Part shown: piece after piece, positions 11,371-22,520 of the stretch
Layout: every line of letters begins with the position of its first letter
Position numbering within the stretch: the first letter of the stretch is position 1
Assembly (NCBI GenBank): GCA_022494885.1
Contig: JAGVSM010000505.1
Span: 62,001-126,000 of the forward strand
Reading direction: 5' to 3'
DNA: 64,000 bases
Source: Micrasema longulum
Lineage: Eukaryota > Arthropoda > Insecta > Trichoptera > Brachycentridae
Made by a program: the position numbers and the translations under genes
Notes under the pieces: model-generated
Told to the model about the DNA's origin: nothing
Seen by the model: the letters and a program-made list of their open reading frames with translations, nothing else
The model's database searches: none

Positions 11371-12289
11371 TATTATGAAAGCAAGTAAGCTATTTTTCTT
11401 TCAAATGTTTTGTGGTTCAATTATAATGCGAGCCTTTAATTTATTTTTGTAAATACAATATTGTATTGGAAAAACAACACTTTATAACAATTTTTTATAC
11501 TGCAATTCCTTGATGGATCAAATTTTTACCACCTTTTATAAAGAGTAAAAAAAAAGATACATTTTAAATCGTTTTTAACCTATAAATAACATAATTCATA
11601 AATAAAAAGTTCAAAAACCCCATTAAATTAATGTTCAGAGAACAAAGAGAAAATGCTGTTTTTGTAAAAGTGTAATACTTTTTAAAAGCGTTAATTTTAG
11701 TACCAATTTATTATAAATATACGTAAAAATCAACTTAATTATTACAAAAATGTACGTACAAGATTTATCACATCACAGCGAAGGTTCTAAAAATAAATTA
11801 GACGGGATAAAATCCATTGGAAGATTATACTGCTTTGATATAAATTCGATATTTAGAATTATGTGGGTCTTGATTATTATTGATATGCGATGAAGATTAC
11901 TTGCATGGTGTTTATTTTTCGCTGATTTTATAATTGTAAGAATAATTTAAAATCAATAGCTTTACAGATTTGAACGACACGTATTTGTTGGGAGGCTGTC
12001 GGCGTGGAAAAGAGAGCGATTTGTATTGGGTTTTTCGTTTCATAATTTTTTGACAGCGCCCTCTGTTGGCCGGTGTTGGATTTCGTGCGATGTTCAGGAA
12101 CACGACTGCCCTTCCAACTGACATGGATTTAGCTAGGCTGCATATGATTATAGTCAGTTACAGTACGTAAAAACTTAGTTATCTCGTGTTTTTGAAAATT
12201 TAAATTGGAGAAAAATGGTTAAAACGTTATTGATACGTAAGAAGATAATAGATTTTGCAAGAAATGTGATTCGAAATAATAAAAACTGT

Positions 12290-12417
12290 GCTTTAATTGT
12301 GCAAAAGATAGAACGTTTAACGCACATAAAAAAGGCATAGATGAATTTGCTATATTTGAACATACATACATATGTAAAATATGTGAACGTCAAAAATATC
12401 GTAAATATAATGAAAAA
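12290..12417 (+). other. Short Cys-motif ORF remnant, unrecognised
   Basis: The frame reads KLCFNCAKDRTFNAHKKG..., then CKICERQKYRKYNEK and a stop. Two CxxC pairs are 30 or so residues apart, and a further FCKKC lies upstream behind two stops. The layout resembles zinc-binding segments of endonuclease VII/HNH-like proteins, but this is only pattern resemblance. The sense-strand ORF is short and may be chance in AT-rich DNA. Confidence 0.25.
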
Positions 12418-12734
12418 TAAATTTTTAAAAATTAAATAGATAAAAATTCATAAATTGAACAAAAAATACCTTAATGTTTGTAAAATTACAATAATAGATT
12501 TTTAGTCCTAAATACAAAAATACTCATTGCTTACAGTCGAATACTCTAAAAGCTATATACTCGTAATCTAATTAAGTAGTTATATTTTATAAGAAGATAC
12601 ATATGCAAAAGAAATAAGTGAAAATTATAGATGGTACAGAAAAATACTGAAAAAATAAATTCCTTTCTGAAAATTCGAAAGCGAGCAATTACGAATTCTG
12701 ACAGGAATTTTTAAAGCAATTTTCTATATTAACG

Positions 12735-13200
12735 AATTACAACAGGGATGGAGTATATTTTAAGGGAGGGAGTATGTAAGTCTAAACGTTTTCAGGGCTT
12801 ATGACCTGTCATTGGCTGGTTAAAGTGGCCACTTTATACACTGTGTAAACATTCACAATTTTGCCTATGTTTGGAGAGATTTATCTGATCAAATTATTGT
12901 ATAACAAGGCAACGCCCGAAAACAATTTTCCAATTTTTAAACCACTTCGGCTCTTTGACTTTATTAAAATCAACAGATGGAAGAAGTGAGGGATGTTCAA
13001 ACATAGTCATAATAGTAAATTTTACAGTGTGTAGAGTGGCCACTTTAACCAGCCAATGACAGACCATGATCCATGTAAATGGCTAGACTTCCATATTCCC
13101 TTCTCAAAAATGTTTTGGATCCCTGTTGTAATTTGTTATTCTTACTGACTCCCTAGAGGGTGAAATCCAGTATTTTGCCCACAAGCATTTGGACAAAGTC
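12735..13200. repeat. Foldback-like repeat FB, copy 1 (A-B then inverted B-A-C)
   Basis: The left half carries module A (acaacagggatgg, then ggcttatgacctgtcattgg and ctggttaaagtggccac) and the start of module B. The right half carries the reverse complement of B and A (gtggccactttaaccagcca...) and the end of inverted C. The result is a long imperfect palindrome of about 460 bp. It is non-coding. Confidence 0.75.
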
Positions 13201-13364
13201 AAAATAATGTTATTTTCTTTATGTTTATTTTGCTACTTTTTGCTGTTATTTAGATGTATTTTTCTGTAACATGAGAACTACTGTAAAAGATGCACAATAG
13301 AGTACTATTTTATGAAACTACATACATTTGAACTGTATACGTATTAACTCATAATGGTAAACAC

Positions 13365-13420
13365 CTGTTTCTGAGCCATTGCTTGCATTTGCTGGAACAT
13401 TTGTCTCTCTTCCTCCTTGC
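13365..13420 (-). CDS. brp: Bruchpilot/ELKS-CAST micro-exon c (56 nt)
   Basis: This short exon was found by following the phase-1 end of the upstream exon. After the split glycine it encodes KEEERQMFQQMQAMAQKQ, which gives the junction KGMG-KEEERQMFQQMQ that I recall from insect Bruchpilot. The acceptor is tttcag and the donor is CAG followed by gtgttt, a usable but weaker GT site. It begins with two bases of a split codon and ends at a codon boundary, so it joins in phase 0 to the exon at 2939-3220. The Gln- and Met-rich helix continues the coiled coil. The non-consensus donor (GTGT rather than GTAAGT) may allow regulated skipping, which is inference. Confidence 0.85.
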
Positions 13421-13943
13421 CTGAAAGTAATGGGTGTGAGCAAGAAAAGAACATGTTAAAAACACTCAAAAAAGGAAATTTCAGTTTTTCAGAATACACT
13501 TTTTAGGTACTCGTAGGCGTATTAAAAAAAAGTGTATCTTTAATAACCATATTGAGAGGCATTGGACATAAATATCCCCGAGGTGAAATGAATTTCTATC
13601 TCGTAACTTATAGTTGAGGACAGTATAATGCACTTTTCTCATCCTGAGTTTTGTATCAGTAAACGGGCATAATACCTCATACCCAAAGTTCGAACTTCCA
13701 AGGCGATTGTTTTGTTAGTTTTTTACATAACGTCAATGAATTTGTGAATATCAGCACGTGTTAAACACCATATTAAAAAGACATTCCAATTTAATCGGCT
13801 GTATTTAGCGTTACGTCCAAATCTTTTGCATACTAAGTATTTTGTGAAAAACGGTAAAGAGAACAACGTTAAGGTTTCTTTTTATATAACTGTAGCTATG
13901 GACTGTAATGAAATGCGTAGCTTCTCCGTAGATATATTTTAGA

Positions 13944-14122
13944 GTATTAAAATTCAAATCAGGAGGACTCCGGTGCTGCAGAGACCCGCAAAAATGAAGA
14001 CTGTTATTTTGGAAGCTAGGTTAGCAAGACAGGAACAAGAAAACGGAAAATATGATTTTTCGCTGCCTTCTATGGTCTCTGTGGGTAGCTCACCATATAA
14101 ACCAATTTGTTTTTTTGTTTAA
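13944..14122 (+). other. Unrecognised 59-codon open segment
   Basis: Stop-to-stop frame containing RRTPVLQRPAKMKTVILEAR and then NGKYDFSLPSMVSVG. Composition is less AT-biased than its surroundings, but no splice sites, homologous domain or second copy was recognised. It is possibly a remnant of a transposon gene. The rest of 13430-15015 shows nothing recognisable except a TTGGCTCGAGCCAA palindrome near 14587. Confidence 0.2.
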
Positions 14123-15017
14123 AAAAAAAACATTATTATTTTTTATTTTATTAATTTAATGCATAGTAGTAGAAGACCCGTGCTAATACATACACACGGA
14201 ACAAATGCACTGGAACCTACCCACAGAGTAACACCAAATTGAAAAAATATCGAATCGAATTTATGGAGACTTGAACTATGAGTCATATGGCCAGTTAAAG
14301 AGCCGCTGAGAACAGCCATGAATGGAAAGTATGCAGGTGTTTGCTCTAACCAATATTATTGTGATCTTTTTTTCTAGCCTTAACAACTTTGGTTGGATTT
14401 TTATCAAGTCTAATTAAGAACTGATTTGAGTTTTCTAGTATTGATAACTTGCGTTATTATTAATTTAGGTTTCTTAGATTGGTAGCTCTGAGTTTGCGCC
14501 TATGCTCAGAGCGCATTAAAAGGTTGTAAATACAACCGCAACGGCATTTTCATTCTCTTTCTCGACAATTTTATCAGATTAAATTTTGGCTCGAGCCAAG
14601 TTTGGCCGCCATTGTATTTTATTAATATCAAGTCATAATTAAATCATTAATTTAAAGTAGTAAAGTTACAAGTCATACAATAAGTCATAGTTTCCAAACG
14701 GAAAGACAGCGTTTTTATTCTAGCAGTTCAAAACATACAGTCCACACTTCAACAAACTTTGTAAACTTTGACCTCAACGATTTAACTGGAAACATTTATA
14801 TGGGGAATGTAACTATCACGGTTTTGTAATTGAAATTAATAGACGCTTTAAGTACAGCAGATTGTTTTTTTAAACTTCACTGAAATTTCCTGTTTCGAAT
14901 GAAAAGTTAGTAAGGTACACTGTTTAAAACCAATCGTTATAAATTATAAAATTACAAAAAAATATCAAAATGGTCACTAAGGGTTAGCAGTTGGACGATC
15001 GATTCCTCGTTGAATTT

Positions 15018-15373
15018 TATACTGCCGTCATAAGCAAAAAGGCAGCTATTCGCAAAAGTTATATTTTAAGATATGACACTTTTAAGTATTAATCAACTTT
15101 ACGAAAGTGTTTAAAAACTGTAAATAATAATACACAGTATTGTTTCTAATCATAAAACCTGTATTTTTATATCTGCACTGTGTTTTTGCTTATGAATCTA
15201 GTTGCTGTGTTATTGCTCAAAAAACTTATTCGTATAAATTTTTTTTAAAAACTGATTTTTGCTTTACACAGGTATATCAAATAATTAAAAAATTTCTTAC
15301 AGAATACACATCACATTCAATTTATTTTGTGATTTTTATCGAAAAGCTGCCTTTTTGTTTATGAGGGGAGTAT
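15018..15373. mobile_element. About 355-bp TIR element (MITE)
   Basis: Terminal inverted repeats of about 34 bp: CATAAGCAAAAAGGCAGCT near 15029 pairs with AGCTGCCTTTTTGTTTATG near 15346, and the similarity extends outward to TATACT(G/C)CC. Flanking TA dinucleotides suit a Tc1/mariner-type target. There is no transposase; the interior is AT-rich. Confidence 0.7.
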
Positions 15374-15610
15374 AATTAACATATAAGTGCATTCTGCTAT
15401 TATTTATAATGCCATGGGTTTGATTCCTGGATAGGTCAATATTTGTACGTTTTAAATCAGTTTTTTACAAAACATCTAAAAAATGACGAAAGTTCGGAAT
15501 GGGTTTGGATCGTTTGTTGATATTTTTATACATTTCTTGATCCATGCATAACGTAATTGTCTTTTTTCATCAAGGGTTTTAACTAATTTTTATGTGTTGA
15601 CCATAAAATA

Positions 15611-16370
15611 AAGAATAGTCCAGAAACCGCATACGCACATCATACAGAAGGCGACTCAACTACTCATAAATTAGTAGGTTTACGTTTTGACCCATTAGTT
15701 TCTTTGTAGACGTCGCTCAGTACGCAACTCCTGATTCGAATTTAACCATGCCGTGTTGTGTCCTTTTAAAGTATAGAAATACTGCTAGGATCTTAAAGAA
15801 ACAAAATGCAATCACATTTCAAGTGTAATTATCAAATGAATGTGTTTGTCGCAAATTGAATTATTTTTCCATCTGTCAGATTGTCGAAGAAACAAAATGG
15901 AAATTTCGTTAGTGTTGCCAGAGTAGTAAAATTTTTTACCCTACTTTGCTCAAATAATGAAAATTGAACCTCGGATTAAACAACGCCGCTGTGGACATTT
16001 GACCGACATTATCTTTAAAACATAAAATATTATTTAACATGATTTAAAAATATCCGTTTTATGTCAAATAAAATTTGTTTTATATTTTTAGTTCAAATTT
16101 CATTAATTCAATTACTCTTATTAAATGACTCTTTACAAATCTACTCTGTTGTGTCAATCAATGTTTCCGAGTGTACAATAAAATTTTAGAAAAAATAACA
16201 AATTGTTTTTTTTACCTTACATTTGTGTTATGGTTACATTCTTCGCAATCTGGCAATATTACTCGGTGACTTCAAGTATGCGCGCGGCAAAAGTGTGTCT
16301 AAATGGGGGAATTATTGGACACAGTCCGATGTGTTCAAATATGATTCTACGCTCCTTCTGGACTATTCTT
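15611..16370 (+). mobile_element. DNA transposon remnant with THAP-like N-terminus
   Basis: The ends are AAGAATAGTCCAGAA at 15611-15625 and its exact reverse complement at 16356-16370. Inside, from 15749, a frame reads MPCCVLLKYRNTARILKKQ followed by ITFQV. This resembles the start of a THAP zinc-finger domain (M-P-x-C-x-V...ITFH) with the second cysteine missing. The related copy at 28552-28903 reads PCCVIFKRQNTAG...GITFYV at the same place. THAP domains occur in P-element-type and other transposases. The frame stops soon after, so this copy is dead. Confidence 0.6.
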
Positions 16371-16744
16371 AATTCTATGGTGTCGACTATAAAATGAGTA
16401 GAGCCTTATACAAAGTAGAATAAAGAAAACTTTTTAAAGTAACGAGAAACGAAGATGTGAAATATAAAGACAGACATTTTACAAAACCGAAGCCGCCATA
16501 ATCAGATGCGGTAATGATAAAAAAGCCTATTTTAAGCAAGGAGTAAAATAGGGATGCTCTCTAAGCCTGAGGACGCGGCCACAACCAGTGATTAGAAATG
16601 TATGGTAAAAATCATTCGCTGTTAGGCCTTGAACATTCGCTTGGCGCGCCCGCCACAGGTCTGCCACTATGGCCACATGTGGCCCTTTTTCATACGTTTT
16701 TGTACTTTTGGAATTTCGCGCCCGCTGTCGCTACCGCGCTTGGC

Positions 16745-16786
16745 CCGCACCCTGGACGCACCCTAATGCATACATCCAGGGTGCGG
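16745..16786. repeat. GC-rich 12-bp hairpin
   Basis: CCGCACCCTGGA at 16745-16756 pairs perfectly with TCCAGGGTGCGG at 16775-16786 across an 18-nt loop. It lies in an unusually GC-rich patch (16570-16800) that also has the palindrome GGCCACATGTGGCC near 16670. The patch was not identified. Confidence 0.5.
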
Positions 16787-17239
16787 TTGACGAACTAAAA
16801 GAGCGAATGAGCCACAGGAAAGGTGCGAAGTGGACGAAAGTTAAATATGATTACGTTTGCCGACAACATCGCTTTGACTGCCAGATCATCATCATCATTC
16901 CATGTCCACTCCTTAATTAGAGAATATGGTGTCCACAAAGAGTCGTGTCCAGGCATCTCTGTTAGCTGCCAGCCTCTGTGAATCTTTCGATGTCAGTTTT
17001 GTGTCTCGTAGTTCTGGCATTAACTGCTAACAGTCAGGAGCGAACGTCCAGGACTTTGAAAACCTGACGCTTTGTAAAGTAAGCAAGCGTGGTTAAGGCT
17101 CTAAAAAAGCATCCGCAGTATATGGTTCAATCGACTCTATCATTTCTGCTTGATGACAGTTGTCACCGGAGTTTGCTACGTCCATTTTTTCATGTCTTCA
17201 TTCATCACAAAGTCAAATCACCGCTCACCCAAAATTCTT

Positions 17240-17460
17240 CTGAGACACCTATTTTCAAAACATAATATTTTGCTATATTGGGTCTTAATAAAGTACCACG
17301 ATTTGCATTCATACAGGAGAATAGGTTATTTAGGCAGCATTTGGTTTTTACTGAGTTAATATCTGACTTCCAGACAGCCTTCATACTATTGAATGCGACG
17401 CCTGATATTCTAGTTGCACTCCTAGCCTTTTTTAAAAGCTGCCATTTTCCGTAATATATA
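17240..17460 (-). pseudogene. Probable RTE-type LINE fragment
   Basis: The minus strand reads SATRISGVAFNSMKAVWKSD followed by INSVKTK. This resembles the R...AFN.L..VWK...IS..TK segment located after the YADD motif in RTE-like reverse transcriptases. It is short and has no other conserved motif, so confidence is limited. Confidence 0.45.
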
Positions 17461-17689
17461 CTCCCCAAGGGCTAGAAGCTCTCGACTCTTTTGACGACTT
17501 GGTTTGACAGAGTAAAAGGATTTTGGGCAGAGAGGCATGAACTGTTACACATATTGTCAAAAGCGAAAAGGAACTTGAGAAAACTCTAACAAATATAGAG
17601 AATTAATATATCACGAGAGTTAACAAAGACTAAACGAAGGCAATAGACGTGGGCCGAAATGAGCAGCAAATGAAAGTAATGATATCAGA

Positions 17690-18035
17690 ATGTTCACTAA
17701 ATATTGTTCAAATTTGGGCAGTAACCTCCCTGTTTCAATAAATATAGATCTTAATAGCTCCCTAGGAAGTGAAATCTGGCCTGTCTACAAACATCTGAAC
17801 ATACTCAAAGCGATGTTAATTAAAATAACTGGTACAAGAAGTACGAAAATTATTTTCAGGCGCAGTCAGATGAACGTTAAAGAGAGAATTTGAGGAAATG
17901 TGGATGTTATACAGTGTGTAGCCACTCAAACTAGCTAATGGCAGGTCATAAAGCCTTGTGAATACCAGACTTTTGTATTACCAGCTCAAAAATGGTTTTA
18001 CCTCTCTGTGGTAAAAAATTCTCCTATTTTGTTAG
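17690..18035 (-). repeat. FB repeat, copy 2
   Basis: Contains inverted C (ctccctaggaagtgaaatct and cctgtctacaaacatctgaa) followed by inverted B remnants and inverted A (aactagctaatggcaggtca). It is diverged and lacks the forward arm. Confidence 0.6.
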
Positions 18036-18406
18036 TTCAACAAATTTGATTTGTTTAACATTTCTCCATTTTATTCCCCCGAACAATATTGCCTATAGTT
18101 ATTTTACCTTTATTCAAATGTTATTTTCTTGATGCAATAACAAAGATATTCAGAAACTGATCCGCATCCCTTTCATAATCAATATTTCTGAAGTGCCCGA
18201 TGAGATTCAGGAAGAATTAATGCATCACGACATTAGGACAGTCATAGCATGGATGCATCCAGGACAGGAATTAAATTCGAAGATTTCTGGAGCCAAAAAG
18301 CAATTTTTTTCCATAAAATTCGAGAAACTGTTTTGAGATACCTAACTCTCTTTTCAACTACATACTTGTGCGGCAGGGATTCTTGACGCTTTTCATAATA
18401 TGGAAA

Positions 18407-18656
18407 TCATCATCATTCCCTTTCCGCACCTGATGGTGCATAGGAAACTGGATTGGTACAACAATCGCAGCATATCTCGATCAATTTTGTTACACAAAGG
18501 TAAGGTAATCAGTTTTAGGCTTCAGGTACCAGTCCAGGGACTATGAAATATTCTAGTGTGAAAACACTCTTTTAAATAAATATTTCATATCAACCATGTC
18601 GAGAATCGAACCCGAGACTTCTTGCATGGTAGACTAATGCGCTGACCATTACACTA
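18407..18656 (-). mobile_element. tRNA-derived SINE, copy 2
   Basis: Same family as 6973-7232. It contains the B box (GGTTCGATTCTCGAC), the gtccctggactgg block, the gattggtacaac block and the ATGATG tail. The very 5' end of the tRNA-like head is missing beyond 18656. Confidence 0.78.
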
Positions 18657-19189
18657 AATTAAGAAATAAACAAAGAAATTGTTAGGATGCCAGTGTCGAC
18701 ATATGTTTGGCTTTGAGCAACACAGAATTAAGGATTCAGCAGTTGGTAAACAGCATGCAGCCTCAAAAATCGTACTAAAATGCTTATTAATAAAATACTT
18801 TTGGTCTCAAATAATTTTGTGCATGTTTTAATAATCAACCTTGTCATAATATGTATTATCGCCAAACAGTTGGTGATCAATGGCAAGACAAAAACTGTTC
18901 AAATGGTCCTTCATCACTAAAAGGTTCAGAACCACTGACCTATACATTGTAATTATGATGAATATAGGTATTTTTTTTACTTATTTGCTCCATTTATTTA
19001 ATCTAGGTTAAATCATTTCCACAGTGTATATTGTCAGCAAGGAAACCACGTTATGTAACGTAATATACCAAAGTTACACAATAGAGAAATGGTTATCTTT
19101 AGTACAAGATTACAAATTCATAATATGACCTTATTGCAGCTCTATGCAAAGTCTACTTTGAAATTTATTTATTCCAGTCAAAACCACTT

Positions 19190-19430
19190 TATTCTCAATG
19201 GAGTCTTGGTCCTGGACCCTTTTGTATGGAAGCGAAGTATGGCGTATAAAAACAATGCGAAAGTAGGCTAAATACTGCCGAAAACCTAGAGAAAACTATA
19301 TACGATAGCACAAATGCCGAGATCAGTGCATCATGTAACGCTGAGACAAGCACTATCGACAAAATTAAGTTGATTTGGACATGTAGAGCAAATGGATGGC
19401 AAAAGAGCGGCTAAATTTAAAAAAACAAAA
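19190..19430 (+). pseudogene. RTE-type LINE fragment
   Basis: Frame-shifted pieces of the same region as 7845-8792: LLYGSEVWRIK near 19228, STIDKIK near 19350 and FGHVEQMDGKRAAKF near 19375 (read across a frameshift). It is heavily decayed. Confidence 0.6.
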
Positions 19431-20195
19431 AAAACCTCGAGGAATATTTTTTTTATTTGGATGAGTTATATTGTAGCCGTTATTGTTATTCAATTATTAA
19501 ACATGTCTGTACTATTTTCTCCAGTAAAAAAATTAGTACGATAAAAAAATGTGAAGTAAATTTGATACCTACATATATTTTTATTGTTTTATATTTAACC
19601 CAGAAAGACCTACGCCGAATTGACGAAATCAATTTTGAAAAATCGATATAATTCACTGCTTTTGCCGTTCCTGCCAACTCAGTCGACCCACACAGCTTGT
19701 AGGAGACACCTATGCCGCTCAGGTAAGTGCACTTCTTTCGTGAATATGTACGTACCGTACGCCGAAGTGACGTGTGGTTATCTTTAATGAATTGCTAAAT
19801 ATGGTTTTCTTTCCAGGGATAAAAAGCAAAAATAATAAAAAATGTTTTTGCTAGATTTTCTCGTATTGAAAAGACAGCAAAAAGTTGATAATTTATATGA
19901 ATTATGTCTCAATATTTTTTAGTTTTGTGAAGTTAGAAATATCTATTTTTGTTATTTCAATTTAAAAAAATACAAATAAACCTTAATGTTGTTTTATTTA
20001 TCCACAACACAATGACGTTTAAAGTGACACATTACTACTTACACGAAGATATTATAAAGGTACCCAATGCAAAATATGTGCACTCAAACATATATGCGTC
20101 GAATCGTCATGTATATATCTTTAAGGACTAAAGATACGGTTATGTTTCTAGGGTTGAACATTATTAATTGCATTAATTAAAATATCTAAGCTTAC

Positions 20196-20292
20196 CCATC
20201 CCTTTATTTTGCAGCATTTCCAATAACTTCTTAATGCTTTCATCCCTGGCTTGGAGAGTTTGTTTCTGAGTTTCAATCCTCAACTCTAATTC
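20196..20292 (-). CDS. brp: Bruchpilot/ELKS-CAST exon b (97 nt)
   Basis: The exon encodes ELELRIETQKQTLQARDE followed by SIKKLLEMLQNKGM plus one extra base. This is the most conserved coiled-coil stretch of ELKS/CAST/ERC proteins. RIETQKQTL.ARDESIKKLLEMLQ is close to invariant between insects and vertebrates, and it makes the gene identification firm. The acceptor (cttttcag) and donor (G then gtaagc) are canonical. The exon enters in phase 0 and leaves in phase 1, and its trailing G completes a glycine codon with the first two bases of the exon at 13365-13420. The introns on either side are about 5.7 kb and 6.8 kb and are filled with repeats. Confidence 0.92.
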
Positions 20293-20384
20293 CTGAAAAG
20301 AAAAATAAGGAATGATTACAATTCGTACCATTTTAAGTAAACAAACGGAAGAGAATAAAACCATTTAACGCCTATCAAGTTGCA

Positions 20385-20500
20385 CAGGATGCGATGGGCA
20401 GGATACGTAGAAAAAATGGCCGATGATAGAGAGTTAAAAGTTTTAACTAAGTGATCAGACAAAGGCAGACCAGAAAAGAGCTCTCTACACATACCCGAAA
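20385..20500 (+). pseudogene. Short LINE fragment (RTE-like tail)
   Basis: Encodes MRWAGYVEKMADDRELKVLT and, after a stop, SDKGRPEKS. This is the RW.GHV.RM.D.R..K....GRP segment of an RTE-like LINE, of a subfamily different from that at 7845-8792. Confidence 0.5.
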
Positions 20501-20630
20501 ACCGTTTTAAAGACCAAGGGTAGTCCTAGCAGTTTCGTTCATTATTTTTGTCGGTTCCGATGTTTAAGCAATCATGGCTCGATAACTATATATTTTTTTA
20601 AATTACAATTTTTATATATATATACATATA

Positions 20631-21978
20631 CTAGCGGACCCGACAGACGTTGTCCTGTCTGAACGTTGGCTTGCCTGCTATTATCTCGTCTATCATCTTG
20701 TCAACCTTAATAATAAGTTTAGGAATGCTTTCTTTGTTTAGTTTTTTATATTTTACTTTTTGTGCTGTGACATGTTCACTCAATTGCCATACTTACTAGT
20801 TTTTCGCTCAATTTATTATTGTTGTGTTTTTATTATTGTTCACTTTTTAAAATCATTCTTATGTTGTTGAAATTCCATTCGTCGATGCGTCTTGTAGCTG
20901 CAAGACTTTTTGTGATGTTAGCTATCTTATTATTTTTATCATATTATGTAAATGTAATCAACTATCAAATACCTAAATTTAGTAAATGGGGTCTAGAATT
21001 TCAACCGTTTTTTTAATTTATTTTTTATTTTATTTTTTATTATGGATAACTTATATAGCGCTATTTTCGTAATAAAATACCTCAAGGGCGCTTTACATGG
21101 TGATTCTATTGTTAAGTTAATTTAATTGAACCTTTTAAATTTGTAATTTAATTAAAATAATTTATTTTGTTTTCACGTGCTACGGATTTATTCAAATGAT
21201 TTAGAGAACAAGTGGGTTTTAAGTTTTTTTCCGAAACATAACTTCACTTTCACAGCCTCGCACCTCTGCTGGGAGAGCATTCCATGCCATAGAGCCTGCG
21301 ATCGCAAATGCGCGTTCACCGTTTATGCGCTCAGTAGCTGCAAGACGTGCTGGGATATTTATTTATTTTTCAGCGCCCTTGAGGTGATTTTCACAAAAAT
21401 GGCGCTATATAAATTATCCAAACATTATTATTATCTTAGAAAAAGACTTTTCGTTAGAAGGTAGGTACCTAGGTACTTGTTTATGGTTGAATTCTAAAAC
21501 ATAAAATAATTCATTTTCAAATATCGCGTTATTTTTGCAAATTTCAAAATCGGCTCTTCTCTACACTTTATTCATGAATGATATTTTCAAAAATGTTTTT
21601 GATGTCAATTAATATTTTTTAGTAATACCAAAAATCCAGTAAAAATAAATAAATGGGAAGAAATTATAAGATATGTAAAGAAAAAATCTGATTGGGATCC
21701 ATAAAAAGCGAATGCTGTTTGTAAACATTCAAAAACAAACTTTTTTAAACACAAAAAAACAACATCCTTCCATTTTTTTGTATATGCATTCACGTCAAAT
21801 GTAACCCTGGTAGGTTGATGAAAAAAGATTTATGCTTCTAACTTATTTTTACCGATTCGATTGACAATTTTGATATTTGCGAACACGCGCAGCGCAAAGA
21901 TCTGTATTTCGTTAAAAACCGCACGTAAATCGGGTAAGCCGTTTAGGAGAAGTTCAGTGACATCACACATGCATAAGA
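20631..21978 (-). mobile_element. Non-autonomous Helitron, copy 1, with an internal LINE insertion
   Basis: The 3' end reads GACAGACGTTGTCCTG-type hairpin sequence and terminates in CTAG at 20634-20631. The 5' end begins TC near 21978 (TCTTATGCATGTGTGATGTC on the minus strand). Both ends match the copy at 61575-62169. No Rep or helicase coding is present. A 742-bp segment (20687-21428) absent from the other copy is flanked by TATTATCT on both sides. Confidence 0.7.
20687..21428. mobile_element. Rearranged CR1-like LINE (family A) inside the Helitron
   Basis: Flanked by the 8-bp duplication TATTATCT. The LINE 3'-terminal block (agcgc.attttcgt...cctcaagggcgct) occurs twice in opposite orientations, near 21052-21100 and 21371-21408. 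Between them the minus strand carries remnants of the family A C-terminus (about 21200-21345). A plus-strand piece (MRLVAARLFVM, near 20884) resembles the NAAARLIFGV segment. An ATTATTATT tail marks the right end. Confidence 0.6.
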
Positions 21979-21979
21979 A

Positions 21980-22029
21980 TTATATATATTAAAATATATA
22001 AATACACATACATACATATTATACACATA

Positions 22030-22063
<34 letters not shown>

Positions 22064-22066
22064 GCC
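21980..22066. repeat. TA microsatellite and flanking inverted motif
   Basis: A pure AT-dinucleotide run at about 22034-22060, followed by tatcgagccataatcgg. Its reverse, atggctcgata, occurs at 20575 on the other side of the Helitron. The Helitron may have landed inside a small palindromic element. Confidence 0.45.
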
Positions 22067-22239
22067 ATAATCGGCAGAACAACGTAAGCGATATTTTTGG
22101 CGAAATGCGTTTTTTTAAGGAAAAGCGTTCCTTATTGCCCCTTGCACAAGTGTTTAAAACATCATAGCTCTATAAAATTCACCTACCATATTTAAGGATT
22201 TATTTTGTTTTTGAAAAGAAAACAACAACCATTATAACA

Positions 22240-22520
22240 AAAAAAAAATACAATATTTACAAATAAACCAAAATTATAGGCCAAATATAGTTTTCTATGT
22301 ATTACTCTACATCATGTATTACTCCAAATTTGAATGGCCAGGAACAAATAAACATGAATCGTGACGTATTCGGGGCGTGGCCTATAGGACGAAAGTTTTT
22401 GGGGGAGTTTAAAATCACAAATTGAAAAATATTTTTTTTGTTACTAATAAGTAACAAAAAATTGTATTTTTACTGGACAATATTTTAAAGACTTTCATTA
22501 CTTTAAGAATGTAAAAAAAA
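22240..22520 (-). repeat. Repeat U3, copy 1
   Basis: Reverse-orientation match to 54950-55440 and 59045-59500. It contains aacaaataaacatgaatcgt followed by gacgtattcggggcgtggcc. Unclassified; no ORF. Confidence 0.55.

Noticed and set aside
19680..19722. Micro-exon-like segment on the plus strand (cag acceptor, RPTQLVGDTYAAQ, then gtaagt)
   Set aside because: Only about 41 nt with no partner exon and no known family; splice-like motifs of this length are common by chance.
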